A stretch of DNA of 64,000 nt from Sitta carolinensis (taxonomy: Eukaryota; Chordata; Aves; Passeriformes; Sittidae): NCBI GenBank assembly GCA_032173965.1, contig CM063283.1, positions 110,121,108 through 110,185,107 of the forward strand, read 5' to 3'. The position numbers and the translations under genes were made by a program. Each line of letters opens with the position of its first letter. Position 1 is the stretch's first letter. The notes under the pieces were generated by a model. The model worked only from the letters and a program-made list of their open reading frames with translations, made no database searches and had not been told where the DNA came from. Positions 26,011 to 40,000 of this stretch are shown piece by piece.

Positions 26011-27869
26011 GTACAAAGCAGCACATCACAGTACAAACAACCCCGCAGACAGGCAGGCTCTGTAGCACTGCATACAAGCAGCTGTACACTACAGGATTTG
26101 TGCTTCAACCCTCTGGGAGAGGCCCAGAGACATCTGAAAAAGGAGCCAGGGCTGCTCATCTTGCCTGAAACACCACTCCAGGAGACCAGTGGGAGATTTA
26201 CAGAGTAAAAATGCATGAGCACACCGACACCATTCAAGGCAGACACCAAAGCACGTTGTGAAGAGGGTACTTCTGGTGAGGAGTCCCAGGTGTGTTTATG
26301 CCTTTGGAAAATGCTCACTCATGCTGAGGGAAAGAAAATGTGCCTGCTGGAAGGCCTCCAAAGGAGAGAAACTTTAGTTTTCTTTAGAGCAACTCAGGTT
26401 GCTCTAAAACCCTCAACACCTTCCTTCTGCCCTGACCTTCCACAGGTAACTCTTCAGGGAATTCCTCTGTGCCGAGTGGAGCTGGGAAAAGAGCCACAGC
26501 CACACAAGTCCCCAAAAGCAGCTGTGCACAAGACACAAAATCTGCTCAGTTACCCAGGACAGCAACAGAAGTAGAAGTCCAAATTACAGGTTTCCATAGT
26601 TTAATTACAAACCACCTATCCAACGGATGGAGCTCTCCCATTAGGAATGGCTGTTCACACTTTTGGGCAATTAAAGCAACCCATTCATTATTCTGTTCTA
26701 CAAATACCATAGTTTCAGGTTCTGATGTCCTTGCCTCGGGTTTGATATTGGTTATTGCCATTTCAGAAACTTAAAGACTGTAGAGTTGTTTGGTTTTTTT
26801 CCTTTTTTAAGAGACTTACAGAATGTATTTTTTGCTACCATGTACTGATACCGAAGGATATGCTGCAAGTACCCCAAGGTTGGGCTAAATGTATCCTCTC
26901 AATCTTGATTTGCATAGAAAGAATAAACATAGCCAAGAAAACAAAGCTTAGAATCAACAGAAGTATTAGTCACAGAATAGAGAAATAGTAGACAGCAAGG
27001 CTTTCCTAGCAGTTATCTGGAGCCAGAAAGTAAAAATATTCTTCTTCCTGCTATTAAGATTTAAATAGATATTCAAGTCAATTCTAAAAGCAAGTCAGAG
27101 GATGGGAAGAAATATCAGTGTGGGAAGATATTACATAAACTGAAATGCAACTGAAAATAGAAAATCAGCAAAGTACTGGGATCCTCTTCAATCTACAGGT
27201 CAAACAGACCCAACTGCCACTATTATCTTAGTTCCCATTATTTGCCTGGGCAGGAAAGAGGGGATATTTAGGGGAAATCAAGTCTGAACACCAATCGCCA
27301 AGCTCTGCATTTTGAAGGGACAGAACCAAGATTCTTATCAGTTGTGTTCTCACCATTTACTGCCCTAAATATCATCTTATTCCAGCCCCTGCCATGGGCA
27401 GAGATACCTTCCACTACCCCAGGTTGCTCAGTGTGGAGAGCAAAAATGGAGTACAGATTAATGTTTTTAAGATCTCTTTAAGTCTAAACTATTCAATTAT
27501 GAGATGTTAATTAATTTAATTTTTAACTTAATAACTAGCTACCTCTGTCTTGCACTGCAGATTTTAAAAACTAATTATACAAAATCACTTAAACTTGTGA
27601 AGGAGAAGAAGACTACATCTTAAACTTTCTATCTTGTTACATATATATATATTATTATAAACCACCACCTTGAATTTTAAGTTTCTCACCCTGTGATATA
27701 ACACACTTCTATTCAACTACACACTCACAATTTTAGTGCTATCACTTAGTTTTGGAAGTCTCTTCTATGGCCCCAGGTCAAATGTGGTGTATCTTTGCGG
27801 ATCATTCCCTGGCAGTAGAGTAAGCTTAAAATCTTCTGAACCCAGGGTTCCAACAGCTCAGAGCTTCAT

Positions 27870-27965
27870 CAAAGCTGGTTTTGAACACTTCCAGAGATGG
27901 GGCACCCAAAACTCCTCTGGGCCACCTGTGCCAGGGCCCCGGCACCCTCACAGCAAGCAGAGGGT
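27870..27965 (-). mobile_element. CR1 LINE fragment (3' part, antisense)
   Basis: The plus strand reads GGTTTTGAACACTTCCAGAG, then ATGGGGCACCC, CCTCTGGGCCACCTGTGCCAG and CACCCTCACAG in the right order. This is the complement of the well-known 3' region of avian CR1. Only about 100 bases are left, so it is an old 5'-truncated and decayed copy. It lies inside the distal 3' UTR of the minus-strand unit and points the same way. Confidence 0.7.
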
Positions 27966-28474
27966 GCTATGAAGAGAGGGATGGCTCTGGCCAGGCAAGA
28001 GCCTTGGCCTCATGTTCCTGTCTGAGAAACAACATCCACCCTGGTCAGCTCTCACTCTCGTGAGCATCACCCAGAGGAACCTCGTGAAAACACAGCCGTG
28101 GGTGTTGGTGGGAGGGGAAGCACAAAGATGCGAACTCTGAGAACCTCACTAAGGTTGAGCAGGTGGAAAATGTCATGTCACAGGATCCAGGTTCTTTCAC
28201 TGAAGCTGAAGAAGGACTTCTGGCTGCAGTTAGCAGCAGTTTAACCAGGAGTAGTAAAGGCACCCTCGGCAGGGGAGAGGAAGGAAGAGTCATGCACTTA
28301 TGCCAGTTTCACTGAAATCCATACAGAAAGAACAGAGAACTAAAAACAGAAAAAAAAATAAGTACCACAGTAGGAAGAGTAACCACTTTCACATGCTTCC
28401 ATTAGCTATGCTAATGGACACTGAAAACAAAGAACCTCAGAGTAAGGTAACAGAGTAAAGTGTGTGAGGTTTCA

Positions 28475-28501
<27 letters not shown>
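28475..28501 (-). repeat. A27 run on the minus strand (T27 on plus)
   Basis: A pure run of 27 T on the plus strand is followed by AAATTTTAA. In the minus-strand transcript it would be an internal A27 tract in the long 3' UTR. No element body with clear family features abuts it, so whether it is a retroposed tail or slippage growth is open. Confidence 0.9.
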
Positions 28502-28508
<7 letters not shown>

Positions 28509-29379
28509 AAAGGTGTACATGTACAAAACCAAGTAGCATGACAGAAAAATAAGAGGAACCAGAAGTACCTGCCCACAAAGGGGATTTCAACATGGTAAAG
28601 TTCAACTGAAACACAGTGGGGAAGTGAAACTGAATAGGAGAGGGGTTTGATGCTAAACATTAGGTTGATTTGTTCTTCAATTCTTTATAGTGTTTGTCAC
28701 ATACACAGTTGGGGCAGAGGTACCTTATATTTTGACACAAGCCCTTAAAGGTTGAGGTGAACAACTATAAACAGAGGAACAAAGCAAAGCCATAAAAGCT
28801 GCTGCTATCCTAATGCTGCTGAAGCTAAATGAGCCACAAAAACACTGCAGAGAGTAACTTATTACCACTTTTAGGAGTGCTGTGCATATGCTGGTCAGGA
28901 CTCTGAATATGAATATGGAATACTTATACGGAATGAAACATCAGTAACACCTCTGAGAATGTGCCAGTTAATTTAAGAAAAAGACTCAGCTATATCCAAG
29001 TCCTACCAATTCTGCAATATCAGAGATGCAGATAACAGTCTGGCACTGAGGAAAAAAAAACATAAAGCAAAGGATAGTTATTCAGCCTTAACAAGCAGTT
29101 TTCAAAGCTATCTAGACAAACCACAATTACTTCAATAGGGAGTGATTAATCGTGCCAGCAACTGGCTGTTGGTAATTGTCTGTACATTTTTACTTAAGGT
29201 ACAAATGCATAAATGAATGTGTATTTTTTGAGGTCAGGCTGACAAGTATTGAGGGGCTGTCTACATTAGACATTGTAATGAACAGCTTTGTAGTCTCTTT
29301 ATAGGTTCTAACAACCTGGTGAAAACCTAAGTTTGATGTAAAAAACAACAAAAGACACACAGTTCTTTGCATGAGGAGT

Positions 29380-29385
29380 TTTATT
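29380..29385 (-). terminator. proximal polyadenylation signal of the minus-strand unit
   Basis: The minus strand reads TTAAATAAAACTCCTCATGC and then a U/GU-rich downstream element TGTGTGTCTTTTGTTG. Cleavage would fall near 29,365-29,372. Together with the site at 26,005 it predicts tandem alternative polyadenylation with 3' UTRs of about 1.5 and 4.9 kb. Confidence 0.6.
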
Positions 29386-30251
29386 TAACAAAATACACAG
29401 TTTTTAACAGGAGCACTCACTTAGGAACCCTTCAGCCTCCTGAGTATTGCCTTTCCAGAGGAAGGGTTCTGGATACCTGCTGCTCTAAAATCACCTTTGT
29501 AAAGCCCAGACAAGCTTAGCCAAACCATCCATTCCTTTGTGCCAGGCAGACACCACAACTCCGATTTCCACAGGGCAATGGCACAGAGCTCACCAGGGAA
29601 GGGTTAACAGCACAGACATGTGAGGTACAGCTTCCCCATTTACTGCTGTGACTGCAGACCAGCTCTGCAAGGACAACAGGCCCCTGCTATTCCAGGCCTA
29701 ATGCTCTCAGACTGAAACTGCCCTTTCTCACTGTGTGGCTGGATGTGAAGCACATTAGGTTTGGTACCACTAAATGACAAGAGATCCAGCTGGAATCAGC
29801 ACTCCAGACATTATTTTATTCCTCCCCAGTTATTCCTAGGCACTTTCTGTACATAAGTCACACTATAGACAGCATACTTTTTTTTCTTTAAAAAAAGGTC
29901 AGGCCTATAAATAGCTCCCAACTACTCCCTTCTCCAAAAAGAATTCCATAACTGTAGAGCACACACATATATAGCTTTTCATCTGAAGATATTTGGGGAA
30001 AAAAAAAAAAAAAAGTGAAGCACCAATAATGGTTACTCAGAAAGCAGGAATTAGCTTCTGCCCGACATCTACTCATGCTCACACATCAATTCCTTGAAGT
30101 TTTATCCTCTTAACTAAACTCAGATCTACCCTGTCTCCAAGCTCTAGTTGACACCAGCTGGATCCCTTGTGTGAGAAGAGGGGGAGGCAGGAACTAGACG
30201 TGAATTGCACTGTCTTCCTCAGAGACATAAGGGAGGTAACTTGCCCAAATG

Positions 30252-30285
30252 AAAAAAAAAAAAAAAAAAAGAAAAAGAAAAAAAA
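30252..30285 (+). repeat. A-rich simple repeat
   Basis: A19 is followed by A5 and A8 blocks split by single G. In the minus-strand transcript this is a U-rich run in the proximal 3' UTR. It may be length-variable between individuals. Confidence 0.85.
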
Positions 30286-33200
30286 GTGTAGATAACCCTC
30301 CACTTTGTATTTCCAGGCAGCTGGAAACCCAGCAGACAATGTAGCTGTTGCTTAACAAACACAGAAATCTACATTGTATGCCAGGTTCATGCCCCAAACC
30401 TGGACAGTCTTCACAGAGAACTGATAAAAACCAGCTATGCACACCCAGTTCACAGTACGGCTTCCTCCCCTAACACACTGTACATGTGCAACCAGCAAAG
30501 GTGTTTCTATACCCTCCCTTTGCAGGAGAGGTTAAAGATCCTTCACTGAAAAAAGTGAATTCCAGCAATCTTCTTGGCTCAAATTTGCAAATATTCTCAT
30601 TAGTTTTGACTACTGTAAACCCCAGGACTAGGTTACAGAAAAGGCTGTTGCTTTCCAATCCACAACATCCAGGTATTTAATCTGATTCCCACTGTGAAGC
30701 AGATCCAACAGATATCCAATCCTTTATTTGGGGCCACACCTCAGGCGTTAACTTGTTTGCACTGTGAACTTGTTCTGCACCCAGGAGAGAAGACACAAAT
30801 CCAACAAAAAGTCTAGACAGGAGATAGGAGATGTCATCAGAGACCCAGTAGCCAGATGTAGCTGCTGATTGTAAAGACAGAATCTACACTGACTACTGAG
30901 CGACTGATGGGCAACTACAGGTTCTGGGTTGACTGATCCACAGCATTAATCCAAAACGACCTGCAGAAACAATCAGGAAAAAAAATTAAAATCAGTACGT
31001 GAAAGAGTTCTGTAGACTAGCCTTCGCAAATAAAGAATTTTCCACCGCTGGTATCACAGAGATTTCTTGTGGACAGCAAACTTTAGAAAAGCGTGTTGCC
31101 AGAACAGTCACCTCAGGAACACAGTCACTGGCTTTTCAACAGTACTCACAGTGCTCCTACATCTTTACCCTGAAATAAACTGTTTCATCCCCATGTACTA
31201 CTAAACACCTGCCCCCAAAAAGCAAATAATAACTGCTCACAAATGTGAAGTAGGATAATAGCAGAACCAAAGTAACATTTAGTTTCTTCTTAATCTTCCA
31301 ACAATATTGTAAAAAAATTAATGAAAAAACTCAAGAATTACACAAAACTAGGCTGTTCTTAGTCTGTCAGGGCATTCAGTACATAGAAGTAAATTTATAG
31401 GCATAGAAGCAATCCTAGAATGGGAAAACATATCCCGCACTGCAGTGGGAAAAAAACGTACAACTCCTGTGTAATTTAGCAGAGACAAGTTTCTATTAGA
31501 AATCAGTCCAGCACATCAAGTCTTTGCATAAAAAAACTCCCATCCATGGTGGTTTGAAATTCTTCTATCTCTGTTGTTAAATGAAAAAATCCTGGCTCCT
31601 CTGTGCCAGCTCAGGAACTGCCCCAGCACAGTGCAGCACATCTGAGAAATATCCCAGTGGATGCATGCCCAGCTTGGCCTTCCAGGGGTGGCTGAAATGT
31701 TCTCCAGGTGACTCCTTGAAGGCTTATATGTGTTAAAGACTTCCATTGCAAGAAATGTCATTATTGGTAAAAACAAACAAAAATTGCCCATCAAGTTAGA
31801 ACTGCTCGTTAAATATTTCAAGTATCTGTTTAAATAAAACATTTGTCTGGGAACTGGGAAGACTTTCAACTTCAATGACAGAGTATTTTAATAGCCATCA
31901 GCCTGCCAAGTGGGTTTTTTATTTCTTCTTTTTAAACACAGAACCATAACTGACTGTAAGAATTTCTATGTATTTTTAATAAATTTTTGAGCACTTTTAC
32001 CACTAATGTTTGATTAGATTATAGCAACATCAGCAGCGATTCAAGACTCATCAATTGCAAAGGAAATAAGAGAACAGCTTGCTGTCAGATACTTCTGGAA
32101 GAGTGGTCACTATGCTCCCATTGTAATAGAATCACGCATGCACTGCTGAATTTTTTCCACAATAGGGTTTCACAAACAGCATTTATTAACGATGAACAAA
32201 CATTATCTGGCCCCTGTACAGTACCTATGCCAACCTCTGGAGCTTGCAAAACAGGGAGGTTTCCCAGGAATGGGTACCAGAGGCACAAGAGCAGTGGCAC
32301 TGAGGCTGGGAACTGAACACGGCCACTTCTCTGCTGGAGCACTCACCTCAGTGGTTTGAGCAACTCATTCACTGCAACCCGTCCACTTCTCCCTCCTTCT
32401 GTAGGCAATCATTTCACCCTTCCCTGGCTTCAGCCCTCCTCAAGACAAGCCAACACAACCCACTGCAGTATTGCCACCACACTGCAGCTTAGAGCTAAAG
32501 GCATTTCCAACCTCGGAGCACGACACACCCAGCTTCCCTCTCAGCCAGGCTGAGCAGTATTCAGGAGGCAAAGGACCATCCCTCCTGTTTTCCACCACAG
32601 GCACTTTGGGCTTGGGGCCACTCAGAGGAAGTATCTCCCCTCCCATCCTCAGTCAAGCAGGCTCTGGAACAAGCCAGAGAAAGCACGGCCACTGTGTCTT
32701 CAAGGAGAGCCCAAGAGGCTCCAACAGCAGCTTTACAAGACTTTTGGAGGTACAAATTTCATTTTTAGATTAGACATTTTTATTTTAAAAGAAAAAACCT
32801 TTTGATTTATTATATTATCAACTGTTCTGTCATTTTTGAGTTTAGCCAGAGCCCCTGCAACTGTAAGGGGAAAAGGGGGGTGAGGGGATGAGTAGAGCCT
32901 TGAACCCAGGTATCACGCTCTGTTTTAGGGCAGGTGATGCGGAGGGGCAGCTGCTCAGTAGTTTTTTAAGGACCCCCACACTTCAGAAGCTCCCCCAGAC
33001 CTCCAAGGGTGTGCACTGCACTCAGCGTTATCCCAGCTCTAACCAGGGCAGCGGGAAAAAGTCCAACCCCTCAGATGACAAAGGCTTGGGTCGCTTCAAA
33101 TTCAGAGCCCCTGCAGGAAGAGAAAGGGAGGAAGGTTTGTGAACACCTCAGAGATGCAGGTGCTCTTTGCACATTGAAGCCTCAAGCTGTGTCATAATCC

Positions 33201-34051
33201 TGAGCAGTGCCTGGGTTTGGTATTTGTGCAGACAGGAGTCTCACTGCTTCATGAGAGCAAGAAATACCAAGTTACTGAAAAAAACCCCACCATCTGTCAT
33301 CATCTAAATCCAACAGGCAAAGCTTTTGACACTGGTGAACTGTTCTAATATAAAGGTTTATTGCCAAAAAAAGCAACATGCAACCGAGCCAATCACCGTA
33401 TCATGCTAAAATTGGAAAAAACCCAAAAAAACCCTGGATGTGTGTTGTGCATTAAATACAAAGGCAGGTGATGAGAAAACTTGTGAATCACCTCCTAAGG
33501 CTCACACCTTTACTTGCTGAATCAAGGTATGTTTAATAAGATGGAATAATCTTCAAGTGCATCAATCAGGGCAAGAAACACAACAGATGCACAGGCCACC
33601 ATTCTTTTTCTGGTTTGGATTAAACAACTTTTAAAATCAAAGGTCTAGATGTGGAATTGATAGGAAAGGGAACAATCGGGTTCTCATCAAACAGCTCTGC
33701 TGTGAGAGTCACATCATGGACGAATACATCCTAAGGATTGGGATGGCACTGACAAGCATTAAAATCTGTAATAAACGGGGACGAAAACTATTCAGTACAA
33801 ACATTTTGGTGGGTGGGGAAAGGAAAAAAGGAAATGCCAATTACTTGTGTTTGGACAATAGCTCTTCCCATGAAGCCACCGAATTTAGTAAAATGTTTCT
33901 GTCCTGGACAGCATAGCCACAGGTGTCAAGTGAACTGAACACAAAGAAATAGGTGCTGTTTTACTGGTTTGTTTAGAATCCATACTGTGATATTTACAAG
34001 TGGGGAAGCTGGATGCCTTTAATAAAAATAATTAAAAAAAAAAATCATTAC

Positions 34052-34098
34052 CTGATGCCAGCTTCAGTAACTTCCCAAATAACACCAAGCCAGAATCC
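34052..34098 (-). CDS. candidate internal coding exon, 47 nt
   Basis: The donor is good (ATCAG then GTAATG, next to 34,051) and the acceptor GGACTTGCAG is fair with a weak pyrimidine tract. Read in phase 0 from the acceptor it gives GFWLGVIWEVTEAGI and ends with two bases of a codon; the terminal exon at 30,960 supplies the third base to make R and continues SFWINAV. A longer version with an upstream CAG acceptor, reading KLSALDLQ before GFW, is also open. Another frame on this strand gives a 64-residue hydrophobic frame, ending in YLGSY, that stops before the donor. The family is unknown. The evidence is splice signals and phase only. Confidence 0.3.
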
Positions 34099-37000
34099 CT
34101 GCAAGTCCAGAGCTGACAGCTTCACTGAGAATTAATAAAGCCATCACCAAGGACAGCCAAAACACATAATTTAGTGCACTGGCACTGCAGTTGAAGAAAT
34201 ACTTCCCCATGCTTAATGCACAACACAATGGAATTTCAGCATTTACCAAGCATGCCAAGAACTTCTAATTACCTAATATGAACTTAGGCAAAGAGCCATT
34301 CTGTCTTAAGTTCTGAATTCAGTAAAACAGATCAGTGCATTGTTTCAAGCAAGCAGGCACAGAGTTTATAAAGGAAATGCATAATCGTGGAGTTCAGCTC
34401 TGCACTGCAATACACACCACTTAACAAAATGAGAAAGTTAATCACGGCAGTAACTTTTCTTTTTTAAAAGCTCACGGTAATGACACAGAAGGTGAAAGCA
34501 ACATTAAATACAGGTGTCCAATTAAAACTCATTCTCACACACATGAATTCCTCCGCAGTTACATAATTACGCCAGAGCCAGGATATCTCTGCAGCAAGGC
34601 ATGTTTTCAGTGATCCCAGCTCCTGCATACCTCAGACCCTGTGACTGTAGTGGTCAAACCCATTCAGACCAGCTGATGGTCACTTGACTCTCTGCACTAT
34701 TTATACATTGCTCTATTAAGTGACGCTTCTGATTGGGCTGAATAGATTTATGAAAATCCTGCCCAAGACATTTCTTAAATTGCTTTGCCAGAGAGCACTA
34801 GTATGAGCAAGCCTAGGGAGGTACAGAGTTGGCACAGCCTTCCAAAACAACTTCCTAAAGGCAAAACCATTCATTCTCAAACTAACAAACTTGTTTTTAA
34901 AATTTGATTGCTGATAAATGCAAACACAGGTACCTTTAACCAGGACCTATTTTTGCATTGAGCTCACAGACATGGTCTTTGAAGGATTTGATACAGATAA
35001 GAAAATGGCATACCTGCAAAAATCCATAAAGGCTGTTGTAAATAATTACTTATTTGAGCATGCAAAAAATGACCAAGCCAAGGTATAGACTAATTCAACA
35101 TACGTTTTACAGCCATAATAAAATAGGTCTCACAAGAAGCTAAGCAAACTGTTCAGAAAATTGATGGAATAATCAAGCCTGCAGCTTTGAAGAGTGGCAC
35201 AGAACTTCTATGGAAGGGCATAAGCATGAGTTAAGGCCCCTCAGCTAGGGGCTTCTGTATGCTAGCAAGTAATGAACTAAATTTCTATAATGCCTGTATT
35301 AGGACCACACTGTTCTGCAAGTGAGTAACGCAGTTGTCAGCTATTGTTAGTGCATGCTCACACCCCCAGTGTATTGTAACTGTCCTCTGGATGGTAATAG
35401 AATGTGAAAAACTGAATTAACTTATTCATCAAACCATGATTTTATGAGCAGTAAGGTAGAATTTTATATAAAGGCAGCAAAACAGTGCCAGTGAAGTTTC
35501 TGTTTAGGCACCCAGTGTTAAACAAACACCTTGCCAGAGGATTCCAGCCCAATTTTTTACAAGACATATGGGAGGTAGTGCTGTGCACACGGAAGGTATT
35601 AGAGAAACACCCTCAGCCAGACCTGCTTGCATGGACACAAACCAAACATTTCTAAGTACAAGGCAGGGTTACAGAGCAGGAGACTACCAAAGCACAGGAG
35701 GGTGAAAAAACCCCTGAAAAATCCTGTGTTCCCTTCAGCAGTCACAGCCCCTGAGCCACTGCAATAGGTTTGCCAGACTCACTGCACAGGAGCATTTCAG
35801 GCACACATCAGGGTAGAGAACATGTGCAGAACAGACCCATCCAGCCATTCAAGAAGCAAATAGCTGGTGCTCACAGCATACCAATGTTGTTGTAGTCTGA
35901 ATGTTAAGGATTCAACAGCCATCAAGGAATTATTTTATCAATTTCTTGGCTAGCTTAATTCTCTTTTTATAAGCAGCACGCATGCACTTTGCAACAGCAT
36001 ACTCCCAGCATGCCAAATATCAACAATTTGACTAGCAACACAGCTGAAACATGAGTAGAAACTAAATGGGTAATCACAAAAGATTGTGTTTTAGTGCAGA
36101 TATGATTCAGCTGAAGTTAAGACTAAATACTAACAAATTCTGATGCTGAGTGAAATTAGTCAAACAAGCCTCTCTCAATACCCCTAACAGCACATAACCT
36201 TTGATGGCTGGGCTCTGAAAGCCCTGCTATGTCCTTACCATGCAATTCAATTCAAGCTACCACGCAGTTCACCCTCTATAGTACCCAGTCCACGTGGAAA
36301 ACATGGGCTCTCATCTTTAGCAACACTTTTATTTATTCATGCTGGATACTTAATGTGCAGAAAAAAACAGGGAAAGAAAACACCAGCATGAAATGGCAGG
36401 CATCTAGTAAACAAGTGAAAGCATGCCAGGGATGAGACCAGTTTGATCCAGAAGTTGGGTAACAAGCCAAGTACCAACAATTTCTATGACTAACTCGCAG
36501 CACTGACAGTGTGATCCCCTTCTGTATCCTTCTCAAGGACCTACTTTAAAGATAATTACTCTTCTAAGTGCAGTTAGTACTTCAGAGAACAGCATTTATG
36601 TTACTTGAACTTCACAAATAAGGCACTTGGTTAGTCAATTACGGAGGGGATGTTAGAAAGCTACCTGGTCCTGTATCACACCCTAATATGCGACAGGAGG
36701 ATGGGGAATGTAAATTCATTCAGTCCTGCTGCCCACCATCTCCTACTTGCCTTCCTGTTAATTGAACTGGGGCAGGTAAACACACCCTCCACCCCCTTTC
36801 AGCCAAGTGCAATAGGAAACTTAAAACATCTATTCTGAGAACTTAAAATGTTTCTGATCAACTCCCTCTGTTATAGGGAAAATAACTGGCCTCCAAGCAG
36901 TTTTGAGAAGTGGGGAAAGAAAATAAAGTAACTACCTAGACAGGTGTTTTAAACTAATTAATTGTAAACCTGTAGGATTATGAATCTGGACTACGAGCAT

Positions 37001-40000
37001 AGTTTGGGCATTGTTGTGCCTTATGAGTCAGAGGTGCTTGATTTATCCCTCTGAGCCATGCAGTTTAGCTGACAGCTACCTTTCTTCCCGGTAGGTGCTA
37101 GAACCATCCCAAAAAGCAGAGCAAGTCCACCCAAGGTATCACAGTTATCTTATACAGCAGCAATTTTTACCCTGGAAACACAAGGGCGCAAGTTACAAGT
37201 GTGTGAAAGAAAATTCAGAGTCTACAACTTCAACAAAACCAGACACACAGTCTTAAGGTGGACATAAAAAAAATCATCAGGTGGTATTAAAACACACAGA
37301 AGCCTGAAAATCTGAACACAACGCCCAGACTACAGTGCAGATGCAGTTAAGGTCTTCAAAAAACTTGAAATTAAACCAGAACTGGTGTTTTAGATAAGTG
37401 TTCTTCAAATTACTTAGAAGATGAAGCACCTTTCAACGACCAAACGTAAGGTTCACTATTCTTCAAGTGTTAAGAAACCTTTGCAAGAGACATCTGAAAG
37501 CCAAGGACACACATCATCTTGCCTGAAGATTATCACATGACAACAGCATGCTACTGCGCCACAGAGACCTAAATGTGTGTTTATCCCACAGCTCACATGA
37601 CTGCTTCCTTCAGACCATAAACGGTGAAGAGAAATACGTTTAGCAGAAGAGCAACAGGTACAATGTACTAAGAAGCTTCCTAAAATAGGCATCTATTCTA
37701 CAGAACCAGGGTATTTACTGGAAATAAATCTGCACAAATTAATGGTCACCAGCAAGTCACACGCAGGTTACAAACACCAATTCATGCAGCTCTAGATAGG
37801 CAATATTCTATATTTAATTTAGGGGAAAGCAGGAACAGTGACGTGCAAGGGAAAGTGGCATCAATGCTTTTGAAGTTAGTAAGATTCTTATTCCAAACTG
37901 GTACTCCCAGGAACACTGTGGAAGAAGTCACACAGTTCTAGCTTTACTAGTTGACCAGCAGAGAAGTCTTAAAGTACACAGAGAACTGAGGGTCCCTAGG
38001 GAAACAAGAAGATTGCGTTTTACTGAAACAACCATTTAAATGAAGATCCCCTGCCCCTTCCAAATAAATACACACACTTCACTGGAGCAATCAGGTAAAG
38101 GAGGACTACACAAGTGCCTTGGCAGGGGAGATAGGTGGCTGCCAGGACTGCTTTCCCTTCTTTAAGCATTTCAGCAGAGAGGCCCATTTGGATCTGGGAC
38201 TGCATTACATGGGCCACCAGCAGAGTTGTGTAGTAAGGCCATTAACATTTGAGTGACACGTGTAAGTCAAAGCCAGGCTGCCCTCTCATGCTTGACATCC
38301 ATTTAATTACTGATAATTAAAAGGGAGCCAAACTACGGGGCTGCAACCATCAGTGCAAAAGCAGTTTGTACACAGTGAGTGCTAATCAGTAAACTTCTAG
38401 AAAATGTCACAGTAACTATGCTAAAAAGGCACAAAAGTCTGGGGTAAGTCTTAAGTGGGATCCTGAAGAGAAACCACAAAGCCACACCTTAGTAGGTCAT
38501 AAGATTCACATGAACACATTATGATATTAAAATTTAACTTTGACTTTATCCCTTTTTTCAAAGGGGAAATAAAGAACCTGGAAGAGAAGACTGAACTTAT
38601 AGAAATATTTTGTGCAAGTGATCTAACTCCCACGAAACAGAATAGAGGAGACACCAGCTGGAGAAGCATCTTCTGTCATGGTAGATACAATCTCCAGGCT
38701 GTTTTACCCACTCAGAATCTTGCCAAGATTATCTTTTCATTTTTCCATAACATGAACTGTTTTTAGACCATCTCCAAGAAAAAGGCAAAAATTAGCCCAG
38801 GACTGTTGTATAAGATGTGACTGGAAAGAACAGAAAACTCACTCAAGTATCCAATTAATTGGGATACCTCGAGAATCTCAGGAATACTCAAAAAAATCAA
38901 AAGTATATCCAGGACAAACAGGAAAAAATACTGCCCTTCACCAAGGTGACCTTAAAATGAAGAAGGCAAATTTGTTCAGGGCAGGCAGTGACTATGGTGA
39001 CAGGAATTCACAATACTGAGAAAAATAATAAGGACAAGCATACCAGTGGGTTTGAACAAGGCCTCTGGAAGGGAAATCCTGGATGGTATGGAATATCAGT
39101 AATATCTCATCTCATATGGATTGTTAATTGGTTCAAGCTATGACAAAACAGCAGACCACAGCAATCATAAGGTGGTCTCAGTTTTGAGCTGTGTATTAAA
39201 CAGTTATCTGCTACCAAAGCTTTGAGATTAACACCCCACTACTACAGTGTGTAGTGGTGGACAGTGATTAAACTCATTCTGCAATTTGAGAAGGTCTCTT
39301 GGAGAGTTATGAACACTGTGTTACAACAGCAGATTTAACTGGAGCTCCTCATGACATTCCTGGTGTGGCCTGGATAAGCACTGCTTCAGGAGTGTGTGAC
39401 TACAGGTTCCAAGTGGAGAACTCCACTGAAAAGCCATTATTCCTGGTTCCCAACACAAACTTAAAACACCAACTCAAAGCAGACTGTATTATAGAAACCC
39501 AGGCTATACCTGCCCTATTTCACCCAGTTTGATGTACTGCAATGCCCACTCATCAGTCACTGTTAAATTCAGCTACTTCACAGGACATCTATTCTAAATG
39601 CAAGCATTATCTATTCTTACTCCTAGAAACACCATCGAAGAGCAGGAGCAAGTTCTGGTTATTCCTCTGAGAATTTAAGGGATCTGTGGGATTGTTTTCT
39701 TTTTTATTCTAAGTAATCTTAAGGTGTTCAAGTACTGAATTAGCCACAGTACACTAGAATAAACAAGGGAGCATTTTTGAAACAGGCCTCCTCCAACCCA
39801 GCAACTTTCTGCCCAAAAGGGCTTTTTCATAATCAGAGATGCAGCACGAAGAGGTGACAGCAGAGTATTCTCTTGAAGGTAAGGTTTTAAAGACCAGGAC
39901 AGTGAGGATGATCAAGCAACCTGAAAACTTATGGTACACCAGAACACTACGAGCATCTCAAAAGGGCAAAAGTCAAAGCCAACTTAAGTGTGAATCACCA

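Larger units (their letters stand above)
25985..30960 (-). other. candidate terminal exon: last codons plus 3' UTR
   Basis: The acceptor is strong: a T/C-rich tract ending TTTCTGCAG next to 30,960. From there the frame one base in reads SFWINAVDQSTQNL and stops at a TAG at 30,915-30,917. The other two frames give VVLD then stop, or about 21 residues ending SVAQ. The rest would be 3' UTR with two poly(A) signals (29.38 and 26.01 kb). The UTR carries a CR1 piece, an A27 run in the sense direction and no long frame except 71 codons at 26,546-26,761. I do not recognise the C-terminal sequence. A non-coding RNA with the same 3' end would look identical. Confidence 0.45.

Noticed and set aside
33467..33520. 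GTGATGA ... CTGA pattern like a C/D-box snoRNA
   Set aside because: There is no terminal stem and no internal D' and C' boxes; such short motifs occur by chance.
39513..39539. 27-nt in-frame microexon (YIKLGEIGQ) between the 40.3 and 34.1 kb exons
   Set aside because: The phase fits, but the acceptor has no pyrimidine tract.
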